Below the pieces are notes generated by a model. That model searched no databases and had not been told where the DNA came from. It saw nothing but the letters and a program-made list of their open reading frames with translations. A program made the position numbers and the translations under genes. This document shows positions 36,645 through 47,260 of a DNA stretch of 64,000 nucleotides, one piece after another. Source of the stretch: Cunninghamella blakesleeana. Its lineage: Eukaryota > Mucoromycota > Mucoromycetes > Mucorales > Cunninghamellaceae. The first letter of the stretch is position 1. Each line of letters starts with the position of its first letter. The stretch is from contig JAFCIZ010000001.1 in the NCBI GenBank assembly GCA_017871115.1, positions 4,011,501-4,075,500 on the forward strand, read 5' to 3'.

Positions 36645-39393
36645 ATGTGTGGTATATTATTTTCTTTAACCACTGCCAATAATGAGTACAGTCAATCACT
36701 ATGGAATAAATTAGAAGATCTGAACACTAAAAGAGGTCAATTTAAAATGAATATATATATGCATATTAAGAATATATATTTATATATATTAATCGTAATA
36801 ATAAATATATATATATATATATATATTCAATTTAATAGGGCCTGATTCACAGCAACTTCGAACTTTAGAATGCCTCTCTTATAAATTACGGTTTTTTTCT
36901 TCAGTATTACATTTACGTGGACCAAATATTGTATCACAACCTATCTATAATCCAAATACTGAAGATATACTCTGTTGGAATGGTGAAGTATTTAGTGGTT
37001 TGAATGTAATAGCTCTGATCGATCAAGAAAAGTTGCTACAAATAAAAAAAATTGTACATATTCATTTTTCTACTTTTTTTTGTATTACTATTATTTATAA
37101 TGATAGATACCCTTTGGAGCCAATGATACAGAGAAAGTGATGGAAGAATTAGAAAAATCAAACACATCAGATAATGAAAAGGAAGCTTATAATATCATTT
37201 TAAATACAATGTCAAAAATTGAAGGTCCTTATGCATTTGTTTTTTGGCAGGTAATTTTAATGTTATTTTATCTTTAAAAAAGGGTATTGATTTTTCTATA
37301 CATGGCTGCATAAATAAGTATTGATCAATATATATATTAGGCAAAATATAAAACTTTATGGTTTTCTCGTGATTGTCTTGGTCGACGTTCTTTATTATGG
37401 CATCAATCTGAAGATGGGTCACTTATTATTAGCTCAGTAGGATTGAAAACTGAAGAATTACAATTAGAAGAGTTATCAGCTAATGGAATATATAATATCA
37501 AGATCAATGATAGTGGTGTTATATCTCAACCAAAATTATATCCTTGGAAACATTCAAGTGAAGGAATTGAGCATAGTTTGGTAATTTATATATAGCCATA
37601 TACATTTATGCACATGTACTGTTTAAGAAAGTTAAGTTGTATTCTAATATTAAAACATATTAAAATTCTATGGATTATAGATTTTACCTTTTCCAAAATT
37701 AAATACACAACTTCCAAAAGACGATCAATTAGCGAAATTAAATACTGAAAATGAAGTACCAGAAATTAATCAAGCTATGGAACAAACTATTCAGCAATTT
37801 ATTGATGTTCTCAGTGAAGCTGTTAGACGGCGAGTAGCTGATGTGCCATATTTAAAGTAAAATATAATAGTACAATTATTATTATTATTATTATTATTAT
37901 TATTTCGAATATGTATAGACATTTTTTTATTTGTTTATTTTTATGATAGTTCACATGAAACTTCTCCAAGGATTGCTATTTTATTTTCCGGTGGTTTGGA
38001 TTGTATATGTTTAGCAGCACTTGTTCATCAGCTCATACCTATCACAGAGACTATTGACTTATTAAATGTTGCATTTGAAAATCCAAGATCAGAAATGGCT
38101 AAAGAACAAAATAAAAAGAAAAATAATAAATCCCAAGCAACATCATCCAATTCAAAATCGACGTATGATACACCTGACAGAGTTACTGGTAGAGCTAGTG
38201 TTGCTGAATTAAGGTACATAAACCTAAATTATTGAATTAAAGAAGAAAAACAAAACTATAGCTGTACATTTTGATTGTAACTAATAAAAAAATCCTTTTC
38301 TTTTTTTTTCGTAGGACCATGGCACCGGAACGCCATTGGAATTTTGTGGAAATTAATGTACCATATGAAGAAGCTATGAATCATAAACAAGAAATTATTG
38401 ATAGAATGTATCCATTAGATACAGTGATGGATTTGGTAAGTTATTTTTATTATCAAATTTAATAAAGTTCATACTATATATATTTTTTTATTATTTTACT
38501 TTTTTATTTTTTTGGTCTGATGATTATTCTTATATTTAATAAAATAGAGTATTGCTATGGCGCTATGGTTTGCATCTCGTGGAAGAGGTAAATATAATAA
38601 AAAGAAAAATAATTAAAACACAAATAAAGTATGAATGAATTTATTTACTTACATATTTCCATTATTATTATAAATTAATAATATTGTTTTACGTATATAG
38701 GAAATGTAGATGGAAAGGTAATACACTAACTTTGTATAATGAAATTAATAACTGAGTTAAAATAGTTGGTGAATTAACAGTTGGGTTAAACTATGTATAT
38801 ATGTATATATATATATCTTTTTTTTTTAATAAAAAAAAACTAGGAATATGAAAGTTATGCCAGAGTATTAATCTCAGGGTTAGGTGCTGATGAACAGCTT
38901 GGTGGATATTCTCGCCATCGCGAAGCTTATAAACGTGGAGAATGGAAAGAACTCATACAAGAGGTACATATAAAAATAAAAATAAAAATAGATTCATTGC
39001 ATGCAAACATACATATTATTACATTCACTTTATTCATTCTTATATATAAAATTTTTTTCTTTACAATTATAGACCCAATTAGATATAGACAGAATATCAA
39101 CCAGGAATCTTGGAAGAGACGATAGAATTATGTCGGATCATGGTAAAGAGGTACGGTTCCCATTCCTTGATACGGATGTGGTCAACTTCCTATGTTTACA
39201 ACCAATCTATCTTAAAATGGATATGCGATTTGAACGTGGTATTGGCGAAAAATTATTATTAAGGCATGTTGCTCGACAATTAAATTTACCTATTGCTAGT
39301 AAAAATTGGAAACGTGCTATCCAATTTGGTGCTAAAACTGCAAGAATGACACAAGAGTCAAGATCGCAAAAAGGGCAACATAAATTAGAATAA
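36645..39393 (+). CDS. Asparagine synthetase domain-containing protein 1 (ASNSD1)-like
   Basis: Exons 36645-36735, 36839-37005, 37107-37250, 37341-37580, 37681-37856, 37950-38213, 38315-38435, 38548-38587, 38701-38717, 38844-38963, 39073-39393; 566 aa. It begins MCGILFS, so Cys2 can act as the class-II glutaminase nucleophile after Met removal; KRGPDSQ and CWNGEVFSG follow. The second half is an asparagine-synthetase domain: ILFSGGLDCICLA (PP-loop), MAPERHWNFVEINVPYEEA, ISGLGADEQLGGYSRHR, DDRIMSDHGKEVRFPFLD. That is the ASNSD1/YML096W architecture rather than ordinary AsnB. The biochemical role of this family is poorly defined. A Lys/Asn/Ser-rich insertion lies between the PP-loop and the MAPERHW motif. 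Exon 9 is only 17 nt. Confidence 0.92.
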
Positions 39394-39999
39394 TTCAATA
39401 TTCTTATTTTATATTTTATAAAACACCAAAACTATGTAATTAGATAAATTTAGTATACATTATAGAAATAAATATTTTATTTGCACAGAAACAAACGAAT
39501 TAAACAAAAAGGAAAAAAAAGGAAAAAAAGGTTAAATGATCTACCAGGTTGATTTTGTATAAACCAGAATGTGGTGTTTCGGGAGTAAATAAAAACTAAG
39601 TTTTATTCACGATTTATTTAAATAAATAAAATAGATTTGTACTAGTGATTTATCTTTTTTTACATAGATTAAAAAATAATAATCATACACAGATATGATC
39701 ATCACTTATTTCTCATTATAATTTTTTACTAGCCAGCATTGATTTAATTTTTGTACCATTATATATTATATATATTCTAATTCTAGACTCTATTTCTATG
39801 CATAATATAAAACTAATTCTTGAAAAGGAATTATCAATAGTCCAATAAAGTGTTTATCACATTCTAAAGATGATTAAAAAATAAATAAAACACATGTATC
39901 AAAATGATTTACTAAATAAAAAAGTATAAGGAGAGCAGAATCTATAATAATAATAAAAACATGGAGAGGACGCAGTAATTCCAAAGCTTAATTGTAACT
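39394..39999. other. Convergent spacer between ASNSD1 and the Nudix gene
   Basis: 606 bp of AT-rich sequence between two stop codons. No exon chain or RNA gene was recognised. Confidence 0.55.
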
Positions 40000-40636
40000 T
40001 TAAATTCCTATTTTAAATAAAGGTTGGATTGCAGAATAATATTCAGGAGTAACATAATGCTGTATTTCCGACTGTGATAACCAAGCAAAATCAATCAATT
40101 CTTCACCATCTGGTATACATTGACCGGACACATAATCTGCCACTAGAAATTCAACCTATAATAATAAAAATAAGAATAAAAAATAATTTGATATCATGCG
40201 TCTTATTATTGCTATCATTATTATTTTATTTTATACAAGTATATATCGGGATTGTATATTTTTATTATATATTTTTTTTCCTTACCTTTGCACCAACATA
40301 TTTCCATTTATGTTTAGCAATAAAAGGTTCAGGGAAACGATACTGGTAGTGGCATATAGGTTCAGAAGATATAGGGTTCACTTTAATATCCTCTCCACAT
40401 TCTTCAGCTAGCTCCCGTAAAGCACCTTCTAAAATAGTTTCATTAGGCTCTAATCCGCCTTGAGGGCATTGCCAGCTATGATGCTTTCGTGGTTTTTTAA
40501 CAAGCAAATAGATGGGTATATTAGGATGTCGATGTATTGCATGTACATCTTTTTCTATAGCTATAGGATATATACCAGGCTTTCTTCGAACTATAATACC
40601 CGCAACGCTTCTAAATAAATGAGATGTTCCTGTCAT
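40000..40636 (-). CDS. Nudix hydrolase
   Basis: Exons (5' to 3'): 40286-40636, 40000-40155; 168 aa. Complete Nudix box at about residues 60-83: GGLEPNETILEGALRELAEECGE (G-x5-E-x7-R-E-L-x-E-E-x-G), binding the catalytic divalent metal. The preceding KPRKHHSWQCPQGG is typical of dinucleoside polyphosphate or mRNA-5'-end pyrophosphohydrolases, but specificity cannot be read from the box. It has no targeting signal that I trust, although the N-terminus is short and basic. It shares a 138-bp promoter with TRM44. Confidence 0.9.
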
Positions 40637-40774
40637 GTGTATTTAACAAATTATATAAATTAAAATAATAAAGGAAGGTCAAAAAAGCGGAAGTTAAATC
40701 GAAAATTTCATATCATAAATTTTTTTTAAGATATTCTTTCTCCATATTTTTTTTTTAACCTTTAAAAAATTAAT
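40637..40774. promoter_or_regulatory. Nudix/TRM44 bidirectional promoter
   Basis: 138 bp between divergent ATGs. It contains AAAAGCGGAAG near 40683-40693 and long T tracts before the TRM44 start. No finer element can be defended. Confidence 0.35.
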
Positions 40775-43336
40775 ATGATTGATTCAAGTAAAATAATAGA
40801 TGATCCTAGTGAACTTTTTACACAGTTTGATCCAAATTTATATTTCAGTGATCCTAAATTAGATGACACTTATTTGACTTCAAATTTAAATTGGTATACT
40901 ATTGTTGAACAAAGTGTTCCAACAGATCAAGAAGCTTTCTGGAAAACTATTGTATGTGGTATAGATAGTTCAACATATAATAAATACTACTACCACTGCT
41001 ATTACTATTATTATTATTATATATGTTTTTGAATATGAATAGCTAAATATATGTATGTATATATATATATATATATATATTGTAGAAAAGATGGACAAAT
41101 GAACCTCAACTTATTATCCCTCCTATTGACAAGATTGTACTTTTATCAAATACTAAGAATGACAACCAACAAAGTGAAGAAAGTATTAAACCTTTTGAAA
41201 CAATAACACGACAACTTGTGCCAAAACGCAAATCAAAAGATCCGTTGTTATCTGAAACTGTTACTTATTATGAAAATAATTTAAAAGGTAAGAGGTGTCC
41301 TGAATAATAATAATAATAAAGGTGGAGAAAAATAGAAGCATAAATGTGATTTATTTAACATATACACATGTATACTATTTAATAGATGGTTATGAAGGTC
41401 GTGTTATTTATAAACCTTGTGTAAACTCTATTATTGAATTACCCTTTTATTATCCAAAGGTAAGTTGTCAAAAGAAAAAAAAAATACAAATTTTTAGGAA
41501 ATGAATAAACTTTAAATTTTATATGCTTGTTTTTATAAATTTTTGTAAATAACATTAGGTGATGGCTTATAGCTTAAAATATACATTATCAAATTCCAAA
41601 TCAAGTAGTGACCCAAGGTAAACTTTATATATTATTTTATACCTTATCATAAAAAAAAAAAAAGGAAATAGTTTTCAAACTCAAAGTACCCTTCTTTTTT
41701 TTTTTTTTTTGGGTAACTATGAAATATTATATTTTAGTGGTATACTTCAACTTCAACTATTAGCAAAAGATTCAGTAGAAGAAAAACCAATTATAAATGA
41801 CCTTAAAATGGTAATTTAATATTAAAAAAAAGTTTTTTTTTAACGTAGAGATGTGTAACTAAAATATCACATCATCTACTTCCTTATCTAGCAATATGCA
41901 CTCAAAACAATCATACATAAACTTTTTAAATGGTGTATACAATCAAGAATTGGTTATGTAAAGAAGGCTCATCATGATAGTTTAATTCCAAAAGACGATT
42001 ATATCAAGAAATACCAAGAAATCAAATCGAAATATGCAGACACTTTAGTTAGGTAAATAAGGTTAAACTTTTTTTTGATAAAAAAATGGAAAAAAAAGAA
42101 AAAAAATTTACACAAAAAAACTTCTATATTTAATTTTTTTAAACCTTTTTTAGTTCTTGGACAGAAAAAACAGACCCCAAAAAATTTGTTTATGAAGATT
42201 TAGCTATTGCAAGTTACTTGATATGTTTATGGGAAAAGGATGAAAGCAAGCTTTCCAAAAGGTAATTTAATCATCATCATCATTTAACTTATTTATACTT
42301 GTATGTATGCTTATATATATGTATATATTCGGGTTTTGTTTATTAATATTCCGAAATAAAAAGTGATCTCACTTTTGTAGATATTGGCTGCGGTAATGGT
42401 CTATTAACTTATTTATTAACAAAAGAAGGGTATAAAGGTTATGGAGTTGATATGGTTGATCGAAAGATATGGAAACATTTTTGTCAAGATAATAACAATA
42501 TATTAAAAGGTAATATTAATATTAAAAAGAAAAAGAAAAAAAAAAAATTTAAAAAAATAAAAAATAAAAATATATATATTTGGAAATCAAACAATTAATT
42601 AATATGTACGTATATATTTTTTATTATCATGATTAGTTGAATCTATATACCCATCTAAAGTAAAATATCAAGTTGATTGGATAATTGGAAATCATGCAGA
42701 TGAATTAGTTCCTTGGTAATTTATATATAATATTGAAACAAATAATCAGCTTATATAAGAAACATTAATTATTAATCTATTACATTTATTATTTTATTAT
42801 TATTTTATTATTTTATTATTTTTATTATTTATATTATTATTATACAGGATTCCTATTATTGCTACTAAATCAGGGGTAGATTGCAAGTAAAATAAAATAA
42901 AAAAAATATACAAGTGTGTTATAAACTCCTTTTATTTATATATTTATATAAAAAAGGGAGATAATGCTTATTGATTTTATATTTGATTTTTTTTTTTTTT
43001 TATAATAGATTTTTAGTTATTCCTTGCTGTTTATATGGCTTAGATGGAAAAAGAAACTTACCATTATCAAAAGATGAAGGAGGGAAATACAGAGCATATA
43101 CTAATTACATTAAAAATATTGCAACGCAATGTGGATTTAATTGTGAAGAAGATTATTTAAGAATACCAAGTACAAAGAATATAGCAATAATTGGAAGAAA
43201 AAGACAGCAAACGATCAATGAAAACGATTTAGAAAAGATACAAGCACCCGGTATTGGTTTTACCATAAGAAAATCTGATCATGAAAAAGAGGAGCTAAGA
43301 CGATTGGATAATAAACGTACTAAAATAGAATTATAA
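40775..43336 (+). CDS. TRM44: tRNA(Ser) uridine-44 2'-O-methyltransferase
   Basis: Exons 40775-40951, 41086-41287, 41386-41459, 41559-41617, 41738-41810, 41892-42052, 42154-42261, 42364-42509, 42637-42715, 42848-42886, 43009-43336; 481 aa, in phase. N-terminal family-specific part (DGYEGRVIYKPCVNSIIELPFYYPKVMAYSLKY) is followed by YEDLAIASYLICLW. The SAM-binding core follows: FVDIGCGNGLLTYLL, GYKGYGVDMVDRKIW, WIIGNHADELVPWIPIIAT, then FLVIPCCLYGLDGK. This order is diagnostic of Trm44/METTL19. The enzyme makes Um44 in the variable arm of tRNA(Ser), cytosolic. The end is a charged tail (KEELRRLDNKRTK). Ten introns in 2.5 kb. Confidence 0.95.
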
Positions 43337-43530
43337 ATCCCTCCTTTTTTAAAACACCTATCAAATTTTTTTTTCTTTTCTTTTTTTTTGTTTTTCTTTC
43401 TTTCTTTCTTCTTTTTTTTTTTTTTTTTCTTCGCCTTTTACTTTTTTTTTTTTTCTTATTATATTATTTTTTATTTCCCTTCCCTTCCTTTTCCTTTCCC
43501 TTTTATTATTTTTTACAATAATATATTAAT

Positions 43531-44685
43531 ATGAAGTTACAGTTATGGATATTGATATCATATTTGATTTTAGTCAATTCAGCTATCATTCCACTCGCTA
43601 TTGAGCATCCTAATGACACACAAGCTTCTGGTAACGCCATTCAAGTTACACCTAATCAATCCGAGCCAGCCAACCCACCTCCCGCTACTTCTGATAAACC
43701 TACACCTGAGCCAACTACTCCTCCTGCTACTTCTGATAAACCAACACCTAACCCAACTACTCCTCCTCCTGCTACTTCTGACAAACCCACACCTAACCCA
43801 ACCACTCCTCCTCCTGCTACTTCTGATAAACCTACACCTAATCCAACCACTCCTCCTCCTACTACTCAGCAACCTACTACAACAAATAATCCACCTGCTA
43901 CTTCTGATAAACCTACACCTTCTCATACTTCAAATACACCATCATCAAGCGATACTACAACTTCAAGTTCAAAAACAACTACAAGTGCTTCAACAACTGG
44001 AACACCAAATAGTAATAACAGTGATGATGGAAATAATAATACTGGAACCATTGTAGGTGCCGTTGTCGGTGGTGTTGTAGGTCTTGCCCTTATTGGTGGT
44101 TTATTAGCTTGGCTTAATCGTCGTGGAGGCTGTGCTAGTCGAAGTAATAAACGTAGTAATGATTTTGAAGACTTTGGTTTGGCAGAAAGTGACTTCCCTC
44201 ATAGCCGTTCACCTCCTATGACAGCTGCTGCTCTTGGTAATGCTGGTAATTCCACCGTTGGTAGTCAATCTCCTAATATGGCTCGTATGGCTGAAGTAAA
44301 TAATGCTAATAATGGTAATGCTTATTATAATAATGTTGCTCCTCCTAATGCTGGCTCTGGTATGGTTGTTCCCCCACCTGCCGATTATGATTCTGGTAGA
44401 CATTATTATCAACCCCAGGTAGATGAATATAATGTACAATATCAACAGCCTCAACAACAACAACAAGGTTATTATTATCCCCAACAAGAACAACAACCTT
44501 ATTACGATGATCAATATTATTATGATAATTCACCAAATATGGCGAATGCTCAAGCTTATGATCCTAATCATGCTCAAGCCTATGACCCTAATCAAGTTCA
44601 CCATCATACACCACAACAACAACATTATGCATCTAATGATTATTATAAACCTGATCAAGTAGATAAACCTAATGAACGTTACTAA
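43531..44685 (+). CDS. Mucin-like single-pass surface protein with Thr/Pro tandem repeats
   Basis: Single exon, 384 aa. Residues 1-18 form a signal peptide (MKLQLWILISYLILVNSA). The extracellular part, about 20-170, is Thr/Pro/Ser-rich with tandem PPATSDKPTPNPTT units, then a Ser/Thr stretch, and should be heavily O-mannosylated. A single transmembrane helix lies at about 172-195 (GTIVGAVVGGVVGLALIGGLLAWL), followed by a stop-transfer NRRGG and a 185-residue cytosolic tail rich in Tyr, Gln, Asn and Pro. The layout recalls Wsc/Mid2/Msb2-type cell-wall sensors, but no WSC or other ectodomain is present, so it is not assigned. A Tyr-rich prion-like tail is unusual for those sensors. Being intronless contrasts with nearly all neighbours. 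Confidence 0.85.
   Translation: MKLQLWILISYLILVNSAIIPLAIEHPNDTQASGNAIQVTPNQSEPANPPPATSDKPTPEPTTPPATSDKPTPNPTTPPPATSDKPTPNPTTPPPATSDKPTPNPTTPPPTTQQPTTTNNPPATSDKPTPSHTSNTPSSSDTTTSSSKTTTSASTTGTPNSNNSDDGNNNTGTIVGAVVGGVVGLALIGGLLAWLNRRGGCASRSNKRSNDFEDFGLAESDFPHSRSPPMTAAALGNAGNSTVGSQSPNMARMAEVNNANNGNAYYNNVAPPNAGSGMVVPPPADYDSGRHYYQPQVDEYNVQYQQPQQQQQGYYYPQQEQQPYYDDQYYYDNSPNMANAQAYDPNHAQAYDPNQVHHHTPQQQHYASNDYYKPDQVDKPNERY
43678..43860 (+). repeat. 42-45 bp tandem repeat in the mucin-like gene
   Basis: Four tandem units of 42-45 bp encode PP(P)ATSDKPTPxPTT, followed by a degenerate unit (PPPTTQQPTT) and one more ATSDKPTPSH copy near 43897-43926. Units differ mostly at third positions, so the array is maintained at protein level but is likely length-variable between isolates. 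Confidence 0.9.
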
Positions 44686-45160
44686 AAAAGAATTAGTTAA
44701 TCATCAATCATCATCACCCATCAAAAATAAAAAAATAAAAAAGCGGACTTGAAAATATATATATATATAAAATAAAATAATAATCAATGTTAGCATTACT
44801 ATTTTTATAATTCACCCTTCTACACACTCATGTTTTCAACTACCAATTTTATCTAGTACCCATTTTTTTTTACTTTTCTATATTTTTTTTTGTCCTCATC
44901 ATACCTTTATTTTTTTATTTTTTCTTCTCATTCATCCAATCATTTTTTATTTTTTATTTTGAAATTCTACATTAGTTTCCGTCATTTTTAATTCTTTTTG
45001 TACAAGTTTATTTTTTTTATTCTTATTTGTTCTTGCCCCTTTTCATCTTAGTTTAGTTTTCTGTATCATTAGATTTTTTTTTCATTTCTTTATTATTCTT
45101 TAATATTTTTGAAAATCATTATGTTAATTAAAAATAATCAAATTATGCTTAAAAATAATG

Positions 45161-45204
<44 letters not shown>

Positions 45205-45352
45205 TACATTTATTTCATGTGTTTAATAATAATAATTTTTATACGAAATAATATATAATCAAATACAAATAAAATTTAAAATTTAAAATATAAAAAAATA
45301 AAAAATGAATAATGAATAGAATGAATAATGAAATAAAGATGTAGATTTTTTT
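44686..45352. other. Convergent spacer
   Basis: 667 bp between two stop codons. T-rich 3' UTR, a TA run near 45169-45200, no gene. Confidence 0.6.
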
Positions 45353-46859
45353 TTAGAGAATAAATGGTACATTTCCAAACCCTGCTCTTGGATTAATTAA
45401 GGCTAAAACCTCATTAACATGATGTTCGTACCATTGGCGTTCCGTTACTTTCATAGCCCATTCACTTTTCAAAGTGGTATGGCCGAATTTCTTTTTACAC
45501 AACCATAAGATTGGCCAAGCAATGATCCATAAACATGTAATAAAGAATAAGAAACGAATAGCTTTATGATCTGAGATTTTTGACCAAGTAGAATCCGTTT
45601 TAATGGTGATTTTAAACTTTTCCATTTCATAAGTTATTTCTACAGTATGATGGTATCCATGAGATCGTATGGCGGCTGTAAATGCTACATTGTTTAAGAT
45701 GAAATAATAATAATTTAAAATCAGTGATCATATAATTCGCCACGTATTATGTTTTTATTTATATTTTTTTGCATGAGAAAAAAAAAATTTTTTTTAATTA
45801 CCTCGAGTAAGCTGAGCATAATCCCATTCTACTACTTTAGTTAATCTTAATTCCTTAAGTTGGTTGACTTCGTGTACATAATCATCGCATAACTCTCTCA
45901 CAGTTTTGATTTGACCAGTTTTTGGATCAGGTAAAACGTAAATACCTCGACATTCAGGAGAGATATCATTGCTACAATCAATACTAAAATCAAAATCTTC
46001 TACAGTTTTAGTGATTTCATCCCTTTCTTCACGATAGTTACCATCTTCACCTCGAACGTTTCTTGTTCTATAATGTGTTTCTGTATGATATCCTAAAATA
46101 GAACGATAAAAATAGAAAACAGAATATATATATATAAAGATATTATGAATATCAATAATTAATATTATTATATTAAAAAAATTTTTTGATTCCCTTCTTT
46201 TATATTTTACCTCTAAATTTAACTTTCATACGAGGAGGTGTATTTTGTTGTTGTAAAAATTGTACTAAAGCTTCACCATCATGATTCAAATGATGATCCC
46301 TAGAAAGGATACCTGATTTTTTAGTTTCATATTTAGCTCTATAAACAGAATAATTAGGTGGTGGTGGTCGGCCACGAAAAGAATCAGACTGTAGAGCTCT
46401 TGATTGCTGTTGATAATTTTGTAAACTATTATTATTACTATTATTAGGTCCATCATAATCACCCGTATTATTAAAATGTTTCATATTACTATTATTATTA
46501 ATATTATTATCATTATCCAATAAATAGGTATGGTCATCGTCTTCGGTTGATAAATCTATTAAAGGAGCCGAAGCTTCGGTTATTACTGAAGAAGGAGCAG
46601 GAGGTGTAGTAGGATTATATGAGGGAATAGTAATATCTCGAACATAACCTGTAAGTTGAGATTTAGTAGGTGGCGGAGGTGTTGTGGTTGTATAAGGTGA
46701 ATTAGGATTTATATCTTCTATAGCTTCATCATATGCTGGTGGTAAACGGGAATCATCTAATACTTCATCAATAGAAGGTGCTGATGGTTCTGAGGTTGAG
46801 GAACTACCAGATGGCGGACTAGTATACGAATAATAATAATTATGTTGCTTATCTGCCAT
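45353..46859 (-). CDS. Unassigned fungal membrane protein with two PPxY motifs
   Basis: Exons (5' to 3'): 46211-46859, 45802-46092, 45353-45684; 423 aa from MADKQHN. An upstream in-frame ATG at 46958 would add 33 Phe-rich residues from the pyrimidine-tract leader and is rejected. The N-terminal half is disordered with LPPAYDEA and PPPPNYSVY, both PPxY ligands for WW domains (Rsp5/NEDD4). The C-terminal half is a folded region: EDGNYREERDEITKTVEDFDFSIDCS, LTKVVEWDYAQLTRAFTAAIRSHGY, one or two hydrophobic segments near residues 355-380 (FLFFITCLWIIAWPILWL), then a conserved-looking SEWAMKVTERQWYEHHVNEVL. I believe similar proteins occur across fungi as uncharacterised ORFs, but I cannot name the family. 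Confidence 0.75.
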
Positions 46860-47260
46860 GACTTTAAAGGAAAAAAAGAAAAAGAAAAATAAAAAAGGAA
46901 AAGAAAGTGGGAAAGAAAAAAAAACTCTTGGCTCAAAAAAAATTAAATTTAAATTCATATCATGTGAAGCTTTTTTTTCTTAGCTCAAAATCATTTTCAA
47001 GTTACACTAATATCTATTGTTTTTATTTAAACAAAAATCAATATAAAAGATAGTTTAATCTTTATTTATATACAATAAAATTAATAATAATTATTATAAA
47101 ATAAAATAATAATAAATAAAAAAATACAGTTTAATAATAAATTAATATATATAAGTAATTGGTAGTAGGCATGATAAAATAAAAATAATTAATAGTAATA
47201 GTAAAAGGTAAATGATACATGATGATATATAAAAGTAAATAAATAAATATGAGAAAAATA
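46860..47260. other. Spacer between the PPxY protein and the Sel1 gene
   Basis: 401 bp: promoter of the minus-strand PPxY gene and 3' end of the Sel1 gene. Purine-rich leader on the plus strand (pyrimidine on the transcribed strand) near 46862-46925. No further gene. Confidence 0.55.

Noticed and set aside
43579..44662. Long antisense and alternative-frame ORFs over the mucin-like gene
   Set aside because: Low-complexity repeat DNA keeps several frames open; only the 43531-44685 frame has a signal peptide and transmembrane helix.
46860..46958. Upstream ATG giving a 33-residue Phe-rich extension of the PPxY protein
   Set aside because: The extension is the translated pyrimidine-rich leader; MADKQ at 46859 is the natural start.
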